This document shows, in pieces, positions 15,174 to 27,532 of a stretch of 54,894 nt of DNA. Within the stretch, counting starts at the first letter, position 1. Every line of letters starts with the position of its first letter. Origin of the DNA: Ectocarpus siliculosus (taxonomy: Eukaryota > Sar > Phaeophyceae > Ectocarpales > Ectocarpaceae); the NCBI GenBank assembly GCA_000310025.1, contig FN647849.1:119058-173951 (forward strand), given 5' to 3'. Made by a program: the position numbers and the translations under genes. Below the pieces are notes generated by a model that saw only the letters and a program-made list of their open reading frames with translations, ran no database searches and had not been told where the DNA came from.

Positions 15174-18100
15174 GATGATGATGGCCGCGGAGCCTGAGAG
15201 GCGTTGACGATTTAAAAACAAGAATACGCGGCAAGCCTGATCTCTGCTCGTTTTCTACCGACGAGTGTTGTTGGCTCTCTTGAAGGTATCCAAGTACAGC
15301 ACCAAGCCGCGGTGCTGAAGTAACGCCTCTCAAAACAGACCACCACGAGCGCTTCGTGCGAAGCAGAAGAGTGATTGCCGATGCACATCCCGAGCACAGA
15401 TACAGATCTCCGTCATCTCCGATTGAACGGGGGGGGGTGTTCCAATCTGTGGAGACGCCGCGTGGCGTTTTACCCTTTTACCCTGCGTATATTCCAGAGT
15501 TTTGATTTTCTGTCTGCTGGCTGGTGGTTGTACTGATCGTGAAGGGGTAGACCGGGGGTGTCATTTGTGTTGCCACGGTCTCCGCTCTTCTTCCCCCCTC
15601 CCCCCTTGGCGAGCGAAGGGTACGCAGAATTTATGTAAGCGAATAGCATCTAGAAAACCCCCGTCTTACACATACAATATTTGGCACCAGACCTCGCCCG
15701 ACCGACCCGCTTTTCACTTTCTTTGTCGTTCACGGTGTTCCCGTTTACAGCATCACACAAACGATTCCGAACACCTGACGACAAAAGTCGACTCAGAGCT
15801 CGGTGTGACACTTTTTGGGAGAGTGGGAGACTAAAGTTCGTGCCACTTTTGCATAAATATATATACACACGTGGATTACAGCAGTTTATATTATTTAGAT
15901 GTGGTGAAAAAAACTCCGAAAAATATCTCTGTTGGCACAGGCAGAGGAGGATAGCAAGAGACACAGAAAGAAAACGGCCTTCCGGTAGTTCAGACGGTAC
16001 AGTCGTTTGTGTTTGGTTCAATTTGGTGAAGGAAAGGACGCGAATAGGTCAAATCTATCTTCACGCAGCAAGAGGTCGACAGGTTGGGGTATTATATCAT
16101 CATTCATTCTCGTTCTCCATGCCTCGGAAGGCTGGACTCAAACCATCCATGCACTGCCTTCCCTCAGTTACAACGCGAAGGAATGATGATGATGTGATGA
16201 TGCTCATACTTTTTGCTTTTCGATTAGATCATCGTGGTGCCCGTCCAGACCGACCAGCCCTGACACAGCGTCAGCTACTACAGTGTGCCACATCGTACTC
16301 ACTTTCTGTATCTATCTAGAGCACCCACGATTGATTGTTCTCATCGAATAACAGTCAGGCCCGCGGCACGCACACAGCACTTGGGGTGTATTTCTCTCGT
16401 CCTGCGACAAACAAACTAGATGAGAAACACGAAGTAATTCGCTCTCACGCTCCCCTAACCCGTTGTATCCGAACAGGATGCTCATGTATGATGGCACAGC
16501 AGCAGCGGCACACAGCTCAACTGCGGGGGGGGGACAACCGTCCTTCCGTCACATCGCCCCCCATTATCAAACACAACCATACCCACCGCCGTTCGGTATG
16601 CCACCCATCGATTCCTTCTCGTCAATTGGGGCTTCCTCGAGCAAATCATTCAGCACGACTAATATTTATCATGTTGCTGGACGAGCCCCTCCCACACCGA
16701 CCGGTCAAGTCTGTTTTTCGTCGTCAAGCGAGGACTAGGGAGCCAGTGAAAACGCCGAAATTTGATATCGCTACCCATCCTCAATTGCTACGCGCACATG
16801 CCATTCCATCAAAGTGTACTGCCCCTAAGCAACCAATTCCATATACTGCCTTTTGTAAACAACACTCCCTGATGCATAACGGCAACTCCTCATACCCTAG
16901 ATACAATTTCGGAGTTTTGGAACACCTTTATTTTCGGATTCTCGTGCGAGGCCGGTTGATTCCGATCAGTCGTACGCCACCTGTTGCCCGCTACATTGTA
17001 AACTACCAACAAACCCTATCTCGTAGCAGCAGCAGCAGCAGCAGCAGCAGATCGCCTCTGACATGTCCGTCAGTGTGGATCCGTCCATCACACACACACA
17101 CGAACACAACGCCGACGTAAGGGACTCTTAAGGATACATCCACTCACATCTCGAAAAAGGCACATACCCTAGAAATGCTGCCTGATTCGCTCTTGCTCGG
17201 GTTGATTCCCTACAAAAAAAACACACACACATTTAAGGAGGATCAATAGCTGCTGCCAACACGTGGTCGTACGCATAACGTGCCGTCCACGCCCGCCTCA
17301 ACCCATCAGCCGCCGTCTCCTGTCTTCCAAGTTTTTATGCAACAGTACCGCAGGAACAAAAAAGAAAAACTAAACGAACGGACTGCTATTGGCTCTTCCG
17401 GAATACACGCGTCAACCCGCCCTGCTTTACTGAAGCTGTGCTCGAGAGACATTCCTTACACCCACCCAAAGTTGGATGTGGTGTCGGGTACCGGACACCT
17501 GCGGAACTTGCGTAAAACGAATACCGACGGCTAGAGTTTGCGGGCTAAATAACAATCCAAACAGGGTAGGTAAGCACGGCCATTCTCTGCAATATTTCTT
17601 TCTACCTGCCTCTCTGTGCAACCTATTCCCTCAGTAGTTGCGGCATATCTCAAGCTACTTGAAACCAGAACGAAAGGAACAGAAGTCGCCCGAGGCACGC
17701 TCCTGCCCCTCCACCCAATCTGTGCGCCACTCCATCGCCCGTGTTCAAGAAGACTCGTGGTACGACTACGCCAAATCGAAAGGCCACTACCCCCGCATCC
17801 TCCCGTGAAAAACGCACACCCACAGACTAAATATTGTTTTCCGTATGTAAGGAAGAATACATTGCCAGGCTCGAATGGTAGCCCCCCCCGTCCGAACAAG
17901 AGAGCAACCCTTTGAAACCCACAAAATGTGGTCAAGCGCGAGTTGCCAAACACCTGATTGTCCATTAACTTTTTACTGCTGAATCCGTGTGTGGTGCCCA
18001 ACGACAGCCGGGAAATATACCCTCCGTGGTGATGCTATCTACTAAGACCCAGCCAAAAATTGTATATCAAGCAAAATGAGGCACCCAAACCACAAAGCAA

Positions 18101-18390
18101 AAGAAAGAAAAGCACGCGCAAAAACAAAACAAGACCACGAGGGAGCAACTAAGCGTGAAGCGCTCCTCTCGACACGAACGAACTACACACACACACAGCA
18201 GCCCCAGGCAAACGGCCGGCCGCACAACACACGCAACTGCATGGGCGAGTGCCGGCGGAGCTCAAGCGTCAAAGCCGCAAGACATGATACCCATGCACTA
18301 CTAATACGCTTCAGGCCCACACGAACGGACCGAAGATAAACAAACAACTCCCAAGAGCACCCGCAGCGAGGGCGGGCGGGCGGGCCGGCG
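15174..18390. other. Intergenic, no firm gene
   Basis: This region is upstream of the exonuclease and downstream of the AMPK beta gene, across gap 1. Composition is more A/T- and CA-rich than the coding blocks. Open frames of 212 codons (15681-16319) and 261 codons (16335-17120) on the plus strand have irregular composition and no domain. A shorter frame, about 16478-16738, opening after a plausible acceptor (CCGAACAG), gives a Ser/Pro/Tyr-rich peptide with PHYQTQPYPPPFG. It could be a terminal exon, but I cannot link it to anything. Confidence 0.4.
17024..17050 (+). repeat. (AGC)n microsatellite
   Basis: About nine perfect AGC units lie in otherwise unassigned sequence. Confidence 0.9.
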
Positions 18391-18800
18391 GGGAGGGGGG
18401 GGGGGGGGGGGTAGGGGGGGGGCAAAAATGCCAAAAACCCCGGGGAGGAAAACCCGGGCCCGGGGGGACCCCACTGGTGTCCCCCCCAAGCGCCAGGGGT
18501 GGAATCCAAAAACAGGGAAACGGGGTTAATGGGGGAAGGGGGGTCAAACTTTTAAAAGCCCTTTCCCTTTTTTGGGGAAACCCCAAAACGAAACCCAAAG
18601 GGAATAAAAAAAAAACCAACANNNNNNNNNNNNNNNNNNNNNNNNNNNNNNNNNNNNNNNNNNNNNNNNNNNNNNNNNNNNNNNNNNNNNNNNNNNNNNN
18701 NNNNNNNNNNNNNNNNNNNNNGGGGGGGGGGGGTGGGGGGGGGGCAAATATGCAGAAACACGCGGGGAGCAAAGCACGGTCCAGGGGGGACCCTACTGCT
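18391..18800. other. Assembly gap 1 (100 N at 18622-18721) with a duplicated, degraded left flank
   Basis: The left flank (about 18390-18621) matches the right flank (about 18722-18930) in order and landmarks. Both read: G-run; GGGGCAAA-ATGC-AAA-AC; GGGGAG; the block GGGGGGACCC; CTG-TGTC; then CCCTTCCC and GGAATAAAAAA-CAACA. The left version has expanded homopolymers and lost bases, as a failing sequencing trace would. The N block therefore probably does not represent missing DNA of that size, and the left copy is not a real second copy. Confidence 0.75.
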
Positions 18801-19676
18801 GTCTCCCCGATGCGCAAGTGCTGACATCGAAAAGCAGGTAGACGGTGTTAGTGTGGCAAGTGTGCTCAACCTTCACAACGCCCTTCCCCTCTCTCGCGGA
18901 CACCCGAACACGAACACAAGACGGAATAAAAAACAACACAACAGCGCACTGCTCTGTCCCATTTGGAGCACGGGAAAAATAAAAAAAAGTAGAGAGAGAT
19001 AGTCTCCTGCTCTCTCTTCCCCTCGCGCCCTACACAACCACGACCGAAAATCTAGCGGTCTTCATTGACACCGCGGCGGCAGCACCAAAAAGCGAACACC
19101 AGCCACAACAGGTACCGTCGAGGCACAAGCTTACCCAGGAGAACCCACAGTATACACACCGATTCTCTCTACTAAACCTCTTGGTGACCCTTCTCGTTCA
19201 GCCACGGGGCCCTCAAGCTTAACGCCTCCTCGTGAAACCCGAAGTAACACAAGGTGGGATCCCAAAAAAAAAAAATGGCAAGCGCGGAGGAAATTTCTCG
19301 CGGGAACGTCCATTTCATTTCGCTCGGACCCAGTGAAGTCCGTTCCCCATTCGCGGGAAAAAAAAAGAAGCAAAAAACCAAGGTAACGGCGACCTAGTTC
19401 AGCAAGAGATTCCAAAGCCTCACTCGCAAAACAAGGACAAATGCCCTTTTTTCTTTCCGTCGTGTGCCCTTGGTCACACCGCTCGACAACCTCCCTCCAC
19501 AATCCCCCAACCCTGCTCATTCCCCCAAACTTGCAGGTTGTTGTTGGGATCCCGAAACACAGCGCACACCATCGCTTTTCACCCGCCTCCTGTGGACCCG
19601 TTTGGGCGCCATGAGGCCCCGCAAAACCCTCCGCCCCCCGCCCCCCCCCCCCGGCACACTCAAAGCACTCCGTGGA

Positions 19677-22600
19677 TTATCCCGGCATGGTGCTGTAGTA
19701 TACAGTGGTGACGAACTTTTGTTTGTATCGCTCCGTCATCCCCAGCACCATCATGCCGTCCTTTATCGCCGTGCAGTACAAGTGATTCAACGCCTGTGGA
19801 GATTAAGACACCACGGGTCCGTTGTTAACTGTGGTTGTATCGAATGGTAGATGTTAATAGCCGTTGTCGATCACTGCTCTTAATAGCTGCTGTGGCACAC
19901 CAGCCGTCTGCAACCAGCCCCGCTGGTCATAAACCAGCTGCAGCCGCACGAAACACATGTACGGCCGCCGAGAAAACGCAAAATCGTCGCTGACAATACA
20001 CCCACACATACGAACACTTCGCGCACCCAAGATGTCTACGGTAGGGGACGAGCGGGGCATGGGGGTGGGGTGGGGGCGGGGTCGAGATTTGCCGCACAAA
20101 ACGCCTCACAAGAATCGCCTCTAAATGCTTCTAGAACCGCTGCGGAACAATCAAAGGCTGTAACAGATGCCGTCTTGTCAAAGCAGCGACTTCTAGAACC
20201 GCTACAGCAAAAAAAGGAAAGACTCTCTAACAGATGCCGTCATGTGGACGGTGGCGACTTCTAGGACCGCTTCATAGAACAAGAAAATACCCTTTCGCAG
20301 ATGCCGTCAAGTCAACGCAGCCCGGGCGAGGAATCTCAAGAGAAGGCACTCACCACGTGCTGCGGTACCGGCAGCGCGGATGGGTCATTCGCAGGCGGGT
20401 TCTTGTTGAGGATGATGTGCCTAAGGTGGGGTGGCAGCGGCGGCGGTTCCTTCGTGTACTCGTCCAAGTCTGGCGTGCACTGGCTGTATTTATCATTCGC
20501 CTCCAGTTGCTGCAACAGGCGGGGGCGGGGGGGCAATTCCGCGACAAGACAACCGTAAGAAACAGCAAAAGAGGAAGGCGATAAAAAAAAGAAAGAAAAA
20601 AAGAACAAGAACGAGGGCGCGGGCAGTGGGCGGATGCACAACATGTCATCGTGCATGTATGGACAAAAATGGAACGACCACCACCAGTGTGTGCACGCGG
20701 GACTCTTCGACATTTCGGCTGGCAAGGCGGTTCTCATCCATGACAGCAAGGACACGCGTCGTTCTTAGTGTCATCGGCCTTGGCCCGTTGCCATCCCTCT
20801 ACTCCTGCCTGCACCTCGTAGATGGAACACCTCAGAAGCAAAACGTCCCCACACGTGCCTGCTGGTTGCACACACGACGGGCGGAGGTTGCGTCTCGACG
20901 AAGAAACCAGAGTCGGAAGAAAAAAACGCGTTCGGAACGATCATACCAACCAACTCTCTCTGACTGCAGGGCAATTGCATGCAAAAATCCTTGGCGTGTG
21001 CGGAAACTAGGAACACAACGCTAAATTCGTACGAACCAACTGACTGGACCGGGATGTTGTGGTCCTCCACGATCCCACAATATCAGCCCTCAAGACTACA
21101 ATAACCGATTGTCGCAGTGTGGCGGCTCAGCCATGACGGCGCGCCACTCGCTTCACGCAGAGATAGACGTAAGCACCTTGGACACCTACCGAACCAAGAT
21201 TTCGAAATGCCCTTTGCTTATAACCAGCACCAACAACAGCTCCCCTCCGGTCCCTAAAAAGCATCACGAGCAAGATCAGCAGCGACACCACAGCAAGCGT
21301 CACGGAAACTTCATCCAAGCATGAATCAGAAACGCCTTGCTCATCATCAGCAGCAACAGCTCCCCTTCAGTCCCACCGGCAACGCCAACACAAAAAAAAA
21401 ACGTTTCGGTTTGGCCAGAAAATGAAAGCCACAAAACCGCGCACCTTCAGCCGGTTCGCCTCGAAGTTCTCCTCTCCAGTGTAGCCCACGAAGTCGCTCA
21501 CGTCGATGAAGTTGTTGACCCTGCCCTCTATGTCCGCTACCGTCGGCTGGTCCGGCGCGAATCGCCACTCATCGTCGACGATGAACTTGAACGCGTGCTT
21601 CCCCTTCTGCTCGCGCACCGCCATGAAAAAAAAAAAAAATCAGGTCAATCAATGATGTTTGCGACCATCTTCCAGATGGTCCCGATAATAGTGCCGGCAT
21701 GGTTGACCCCCATCATATCGGGCACCGGCAAAATTCAAAGTACAGAATGAACATGGTGACTCAGTCTGTACCCGCCGAAAACACCAGCGCTACATCGGGA
21801 CCTCTACACCTCTACTGCAATTCGTCAAGCGGCCGAATGTGATGTGGACCCATCCTGGTGCTATACCAGAGCACATCATGGCGGGTAGAACTCACTACAC
21901 TAAAGCCCATACGTCCTTCCAAAACCACGAAAATAAAAAATACCCCAAAAAAAAAATCACACACTCTCTTTCATGCGTTATAGCATAGGCTGGTTCGGGG
22001 GGAGGGACAGGTGACGTCGCCGGAGTGGCGAAGTAATCGAACAACAGACGGAATTCGCGTTTATGGTGATCCAGCAGGTTTTGGCAGAATCGACTGTGTA
22101 CAAGGAAGACAGAAACGGCGCTCGAGAATAAAAACAGTAGCCTACGGAGTTTTTTATTAAGCAAACAATCAAGAGAGTATGGAATGGGTAGAACTTCGGA
22201 GGTGAACGCAGCCTCCTCTCTGATTCCTAGAAAAAACTCGATTTCTTCGTGTTGGCAGTCCAATAATTCACGATCGCTTTCGACGGGCGTCATCTCGTCA
22301 GGTTGTACGAGGGTGCCTCGTAATCGCGGAGGGACGGAAAGGTTGATCGTCGGGAACGCTTCGATAATATATTATGGCCGCGAACACCCCTCGGCGCAGG
22401 GGGGCACTTCACGACGGGGGGCTTGCTTGCATCGCCGCCCTCTCGCTGCTTCTGAACAACATTTTCAATGAGGCACATGGGTGCTTGCCCTAAGGGGGTC
22501 CCTTACACCCAAAGTGAGTGCAACAGGGTGTTCGCTCCCGGGACGGGCCCCCCGTGGCTATCAGTACCCTTCGCAGTTTTTTTCTCAATTTAGTAAGCAT

Positions 22601-25600
22601 GATGGACAAAGCATGCAATCGGGGAAATTGGGTCACCGTAATTGTGCGTGGTATCGCACCCCCGTGTCAGCGTTTTTTCTATAGCGTATTTCTCCACAAC
22701 CAGGGAGGTATCACCTCCGAAAAGCGTAGTTTTGGAAACATCTCGTGGACGGACTTCCGGAGAGGTATCGGTTGGTGTTCGCACCCTCCTAGTTGTGGAG
22801 AAATACGCTAAATAACACGGGGGTGCGACAACACGCACAATTACGGTAGTTAGGGATAGGGCCTGAAGCTGGGTTATGGATAGGGTCTGCGTACCCCCCC
22901 CCCCCCCCTTCCCTGTTCAATTTCCTCATATAAAAATTCCTGCGAAGGGGGGCCGTGCCTATCGACGGTCAATCAAAGTGTACACACCAGTGCCGTACAG
23001 CGCTACACGTGCGGATAGTCTCACATACACCGCTGCTGCGCATCACGGTACGATGAGGTCATCCATCCCCTCAGGCAGAAACGTACAGATCGGGTTTTAG
23101 TGGTTTTACAAAAGGCCACACGCATGGCCCATGGCCCCGGCCCCGCCCGCGGGGGTACCCTTCCCCTCACCTTTAACGTGTGGATGTAGGTGAAATCGTT
23201 ACCGCTCCTATGCATCGGGATCTGCTTCTCCCAGTTGTTGAACGTCCCTGTAATGTATACTTGTCGGCCTCCGTGCTCCCATCGAAACACCGTGGGCACC
23301 AACTGTGGGGGTTTTCGTCGAGAGAGGGAGGGGGGATCCAGAGGGGGGAAACACCCGGGGGGGGGGGGGGGAAGGGTCCAGTTGATCCGTTGCCTCGTGC
23401 AAGTCGTTTGACCACATGCATGCCGTTCCAAAACATGGAGCACGATGTTTCTTCTCAACAACGTCAGGGTCATGGCAACGCTCTCGGTATAATGGTCGTA
23501 GCAGATGAATCAGCGTCGTTCGCATTCTCACGCTGAGGCCTGCGTTGGAAACGATTGCGAAAAGGGGGGTGGTTATGTAGACGGATAGTTCGAACGCCAG
23601 AAGCCGCCCCACGCGGCTCCGGCGAAACCAGGCCCGGCTACAGTGTACGACTCGGTTCCAAGCTTGACGAAACACCTGCCTTTAGCCCCCAACGTCCGAT
23701 ACCGGGTTGAACCTCACAAAACAAACTCGGGACCATTGGCAGGATAAAAGCAGCCAAGCAAGCAACCGCACTCACTTCCTTCTGTACTATAATAGCTCAA
23801 TAAGCCGGCAAGCAGTACGCACACGAAGAGCAAGTCGCCAGGCAGCAACCTCTTCGTCCAGTACTAATAAGATGTACCGCTGTACATGCTCCAAGCTCAC
23901 TCAAAACAGCAGTCTGGAAACCGCCGCGGTGGGTTTGTGAACGGCTTCTTCGGCTACAAAAGTTATCGTCCCCACAGGTAAGGCTGACTGACGCGTGCTC
24001 ATTAGCCAAGGAAGTTGTTGGCGCACTCGATGACAAGTAAGAAGGAAAACCGAACCACGACAAGAAGCCCGACGGGAGGGGAGGGGCACGGCGGTGACTA
24101 CAAACACACGCATTGCTGCTGTGCCCCACACTCAACAACACACAGCAGCCAGTTGTTTGTAAAACTTAAGCTTCCACGCCACATCAGACTACTTAGCTCC
24201 CTCCACATCGGACTCGAAGTGAAGAGCGTTGCACCACACCACAACGGTATCACATCCACCTTGATCGAACGCATATGATACGTGAACACGAACAGAAGCG
24301 TGTCGGCACGGCATCGCATGCCGTACAATAGGTGAATTCAGATATCACACCCCCTTGCCCCGATTTTAAAAGGTCGATTCCTCCAAAGCCGAGAGAAAGG
24401 CGTGAAAATGGCGGCGTTGGAGCCGTCTATATAGTCAGTTTCCCCGTATCGTTTCATGCATCCGTCCTCTTTGTCGTGGAGTAGTCGAGAGGTGAAAATC
24501 GGTCCATGGTACGTGCGTTTATCTCTTGTCACCCATAAGGTATAGCTGTAACACAGCAGACCGGTGACCCACACCTACCGCCGTACAATCCGGTCGCTGA
24601 GCGCGCACACAACGAACGAACGACAGCAATACGAGGCTCCGACGGTCCTGCTGTTGCTACCGTTAAGACAATGCCACGTACTTCTACAAATAGTGTTCCT
24701 CAACAGCAGCAAACGGCTTCTGTGCTGCCGGCACGATGCTCGGCTGCGGCGGTGGCTCTTTTCATGAAAACCCTGCTCGGCGGCGCGTCAGCAGCAGCAG
24801 TGGCCCACTGGCAGCAAACAGCGCACAGCAGGCGCGCGTGCGCTACCGAATTGAAAAAGACAGCCCGCAGCAATAAGTTGTCCCCAACGTGCGTCGCGCA
24901 GGTTGAACAGCGGCACTTGACTGATCTACCCACAAGACCAGGCAAGGGCAGCACCAAGTGCCGTGTACATGGCCAGATATGTTGTCGATGAGCATTTTTT
25001 CAACGATGTATGGATAAATGTGTCCAAGGAATAATCTGAAAATCTTTTGAATAATCTTGGTTTGTGTACAGGGGGAGACGAAGGGACACTCAACGTGGTA
25101 CACTGCTGCTGTGATTTGATGCATATGCATACTCCGATATTTCGCATGCAACGTGTGCTGACAACGCGCCCACGCTGTACACCTCAATTGTACAGCAAGA
25201 GGGTGGCGGCAAGGGACTGGGGTACGTGTAAGTGGCAGATTGCTGTGAAGTCGTTGTCACAGCAGTCCCTGCTGCTTGCTGTATGCCGCCGCTGCTGCTG
25301 CCAACCTGCAACTTCGCCAGCAGAGGCTACCAAGACGCACTCTCATTGCAGAGGTGACGCAAGCAACACCGTCAAAATTACAACACTCTCACCACGATCG
25401 GTGTACTACAGTAGTAGCCAGCAGGCTCGGCAACTGGACGTGTGCATAGCAGCAGCAGTCCACAAGGGAGGACAACAGCAGCGACGTGAGCTTGTACATC
25501 GTTCCGTCATCGCTGACAAAATAAACGCTAAGGCAGGGGGTGTGCTTGCTCATTCTCGTCTCTCTCACCTCTTCCTCCTCCTCTCCCTCGTCCGCCTTGG

Positions 25601-25850
25601 CCTCAACGTCCATGGCGTCTCCCGGCGGGCCCTCGGCCCCCGGCCTGGCAGTCCCGTCTCGAGATGCTACCCCGCCGTAGAGGTGCCTCCGTCCGTCTCC
25701 CATTGGCACGGGGGGGGCGAAGGTAGCGTCCGAGAAGCCTCCAGGCGCGCCCGCCGCTGTTCTCGTTTGTTGGTAGTCGCTGAACCCGCCCCCCTCCCTG
25801 TCCGGCCCTCCCTCGCCGTCCTTGGAGCTGTTGAACTGGGAGTTTCCCAT
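19677..25850 (-). CDS. AMPK/SNF1 kinase beta subunit
   Basis: Scaffold subunit of the heterotrimeric AMP-activated/SNF1 kinase, binding glycogen and holding the alpha and gamma subunits together. Five phase-0 exons in transcript order: 25850-25569, 23302-23171, 21606-21445, 20509-20354 and 19793-19677, 282 aa, close to animal beta subunits (about 270). The protein starts MGNSQF, giving the Gly2 needed for N-myristoylation. An acidic linker ends exon 1. The glycogen-binding module runs from PTVFRWEHGGRQVYITG and FNNWEKQIP (Trp102, Trp118) through HAFKFIVDDEWRFAPDQP to GRVNNFIDV (Asn169-170). The ASC domain has PPPLPPHLRHIILNK, LPVPQHV joined across the last intron to ALNHLYC, then KDGMMVLGMTERYKQKFVTT. 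It ends YYSTMPG. Exon 3 has three alternative in-frame AGs within 9 bp at its 5' edge. Intron 1 is about 2.3 kb; intron 2 holds a foldback element, intron 4 a tandem repeat. Confidence 0.93.
20128..20322. repeat. Three-copy tandem repeat of 62-68 bp in intron 4 of the AMPK beta gene
   Basis: Each copy begins CTTCTAGAACCGCT or a close variant (20128, 20190, 20258). After an A-rich variable middle, each contains CAGATGCCGTC and ends near CAGCGA, GGCGA or GCAGCC. The A-rich middles have diverged while both ends are conserved. Confidence 0.8.
22635..22847. mobile_element. MITE-like foldback element 2, in intron 2 of the AMPK beta gene
   Basis: The left terminus is ACCGTAATTGTGCGTG and the right end is its exact reverse complement (CACGCACAATTACGGT allowing one base). 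The arms continue through TCGCACCCCCGTGT and TAGCGTATTTCTCCACAAC. The centre reads AGTTTTGGAAACATCTCGTGG. The element is 213 bp with no coding frame. It shares termini, the CTCCACAACCA box and the central motif with the elements at 11413 and 36591. No clear target-site duplication was seen. Confidence 0.88.
24333..24553. repeat. Possible degenerate fourth foldback element
   Basis: CCCCGATTTTAAAAGGTCGATTCCTCCA on the left is weakly complementary to TGGAGTAGTCGAGAGGTGAAAATCGG on the right, with similar spacing to the three clear elements. Termini are not well preserved. It lies in intron 1 of the AMPK beta gene. Confidence 0.3.
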
Positions 25851-27532
25851 TGTCTTTCACCACGGGGCTGCCTGACACGGGCGACGCGCCCTTGCCGGTT
25901 TGGTTTGCTCTGCTGCGCCCAAAAAAAAAACGAAGGGAGCTCTTGTTTTTGTAATTTCCGAGGAAGTTCCCCCCTTCCTCTGTTGAGGTTGCGGCGGTCG
26001 CGATGCCACGCACGGCGAGCACGAGCCGGCAGGGCTGGTGCTGGGGCAACAGCAGTGTGTGTCGGTGGTGCGTCAGCGCGTTTCGGTAAACGGTACTGCT
26101 TTGTGTGTGGGGAGCAGCGTCGACCAGCACACGCGCGGATTTTTTCTGATGGTCAACCCGCTAGCGCAACCGATGTCCGGTGCATCCGGTGCAGGCTCCG
26201 TCACTAATAACGCCTTTCGCGAACATGGTTGCAGCCTGTTGTTCTGATAAAGTAATTTGAGGGAGTTGGGAGTTCCAGCTTCGTGGATCCCCGGTCCCCT
26301 ACCCACTCCCCCCCCGTTTCGCCATATTGTTATGCTACAAGTATCTCCATCCCCCCTCCCTGCCGGCACTCATTGTTATCTTGTTGGGCTGGCTTTCGGA
26401 GAAGAGACGAGATCCTGACACCCCGGTGGTTCGACCCAACAAAAACCACTGCCACGTGTGCACCTGGGGCGGGAGGCAAAAAGGCAAAAAGAGGAGAGAG
26501 AAGAGAGCTGATGGATGTGCGCACACCTCACGTAGACTGCTGTATGCATGCGATGCGTAGCACAATCTCTGCGTATCTAAAAACCTGTACGACAAGTTGT
26601 CGTGTACAATGATAACTCCGCACTCGTTATATTGTGGCACAGCCCGCCTACCATTTCTCCACACTACGATACTTGAAGTATGCAACAAGTAGTTGCAGCA
26701 GTACTACGGCTGTGTATGCTGCTGTGTACAGCAGTAGGTAGTAGTACGTGCCGCCCGGAAAAAAATTCGGTGCAGGAAAAAGGCTTCTTGAGGTTCACTT
26801 TATTCGAGAGTAGCTGCTGCTGCATTCACACGTCTACATATATGCATGTACAGTAGATACGTCAGTTTGGTGTAAGAGTCTACACAGTCTAGACTTTTGT
26901 CCGGAAGGAAGGTGTATGTCCATGTCAATGCGTCGAATTTCGTCGGAAGCGCAACATGCGGCAGAAAAATCACAAATAATTTCTAGGCTCTATACGAGCG
27001 ACCCAAGCTCTAACGGCGCGAGCTCAATGGAAACCGTTGTCGTTGTGCTTACAGCGTCATTGCACATTCCTGACCATTGGGATTTCGTCAACTCAAAGGG
27101 GTTGTGCTAGAGTCATATCCTACCTGCGCCCCTTTTTGCTGCTGGCATTCGATGATCAGTTCAGCCGATCCACGACGGTGTCGCGTGTGGCCGCCGCTAC
27201 ATGAACAACACATGTTGTTTGGAATAAATATAGTACATGCACTTGATGACGTTTCTTGGAACAAGCAAGTATCGTGGTCAGTCAATCTACGCCACGCCCT
27301 CTGACTTCCACCTCTCTCAGTAGTACTAGTCACTGCGGTGTCCATCGAAATGTTGACGATCTGATTAAATCACTCTACGAGGTACGTCGTATCTCGCACC
27401 TTATATCCATGGCCTCAGATCGTAGCTACAATCTACCATAATCCGATTCAACCCCGCTGAACATCACCCCCCGGTAAACCGATTTCACGTGTTTCCTCTA
27501 CAGGCTAGGAATAGAGCAGTCTCTACCCCTCA
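25851..27532. other. Intergenic, no supported gene
   Basis: This contains the promoter and 5' UTR side of the AMPK beta gene and the 3' side of the unrecognised gene that follows. A 386-codon plus-strand frame (25047-26207) crosses it, but it is antisense to AMPK beta exon 1 and its intron. Around 26690-26750 there is dense CAGTA/TACTG palindromic sequence. Nothing else stands out. Confidence 0.45.

Noticed and set aside
15681-16319. 212-codon plus-strand open frame
   Set aside because: No domain, no splice partner and a composition unlike neighbouring real exons.
16335-17120. 261-codon plus-strand open frame
   Set aside because: The composition is irregular and it runs through an AGC microsatellite and CA repeats. 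No motif.
18544-18869. Proline/glycine-rich frames across the N block
   Set aside because: They translate N bases and inflated homopolymers at an assembly gap.
24843-24991. Cys/His-containing peptide possibly like a transposase zinc finger
   Set aside because: Too short and ends at a stop. The spacing of Cys and His does not fit a known transposase finger convincingly.
25047-26207. 386-codon plus-strand open frame
   Set aside because: It is antisense to AMPK beta exon 1 and part of its intron, and shows no domain or natural composition.
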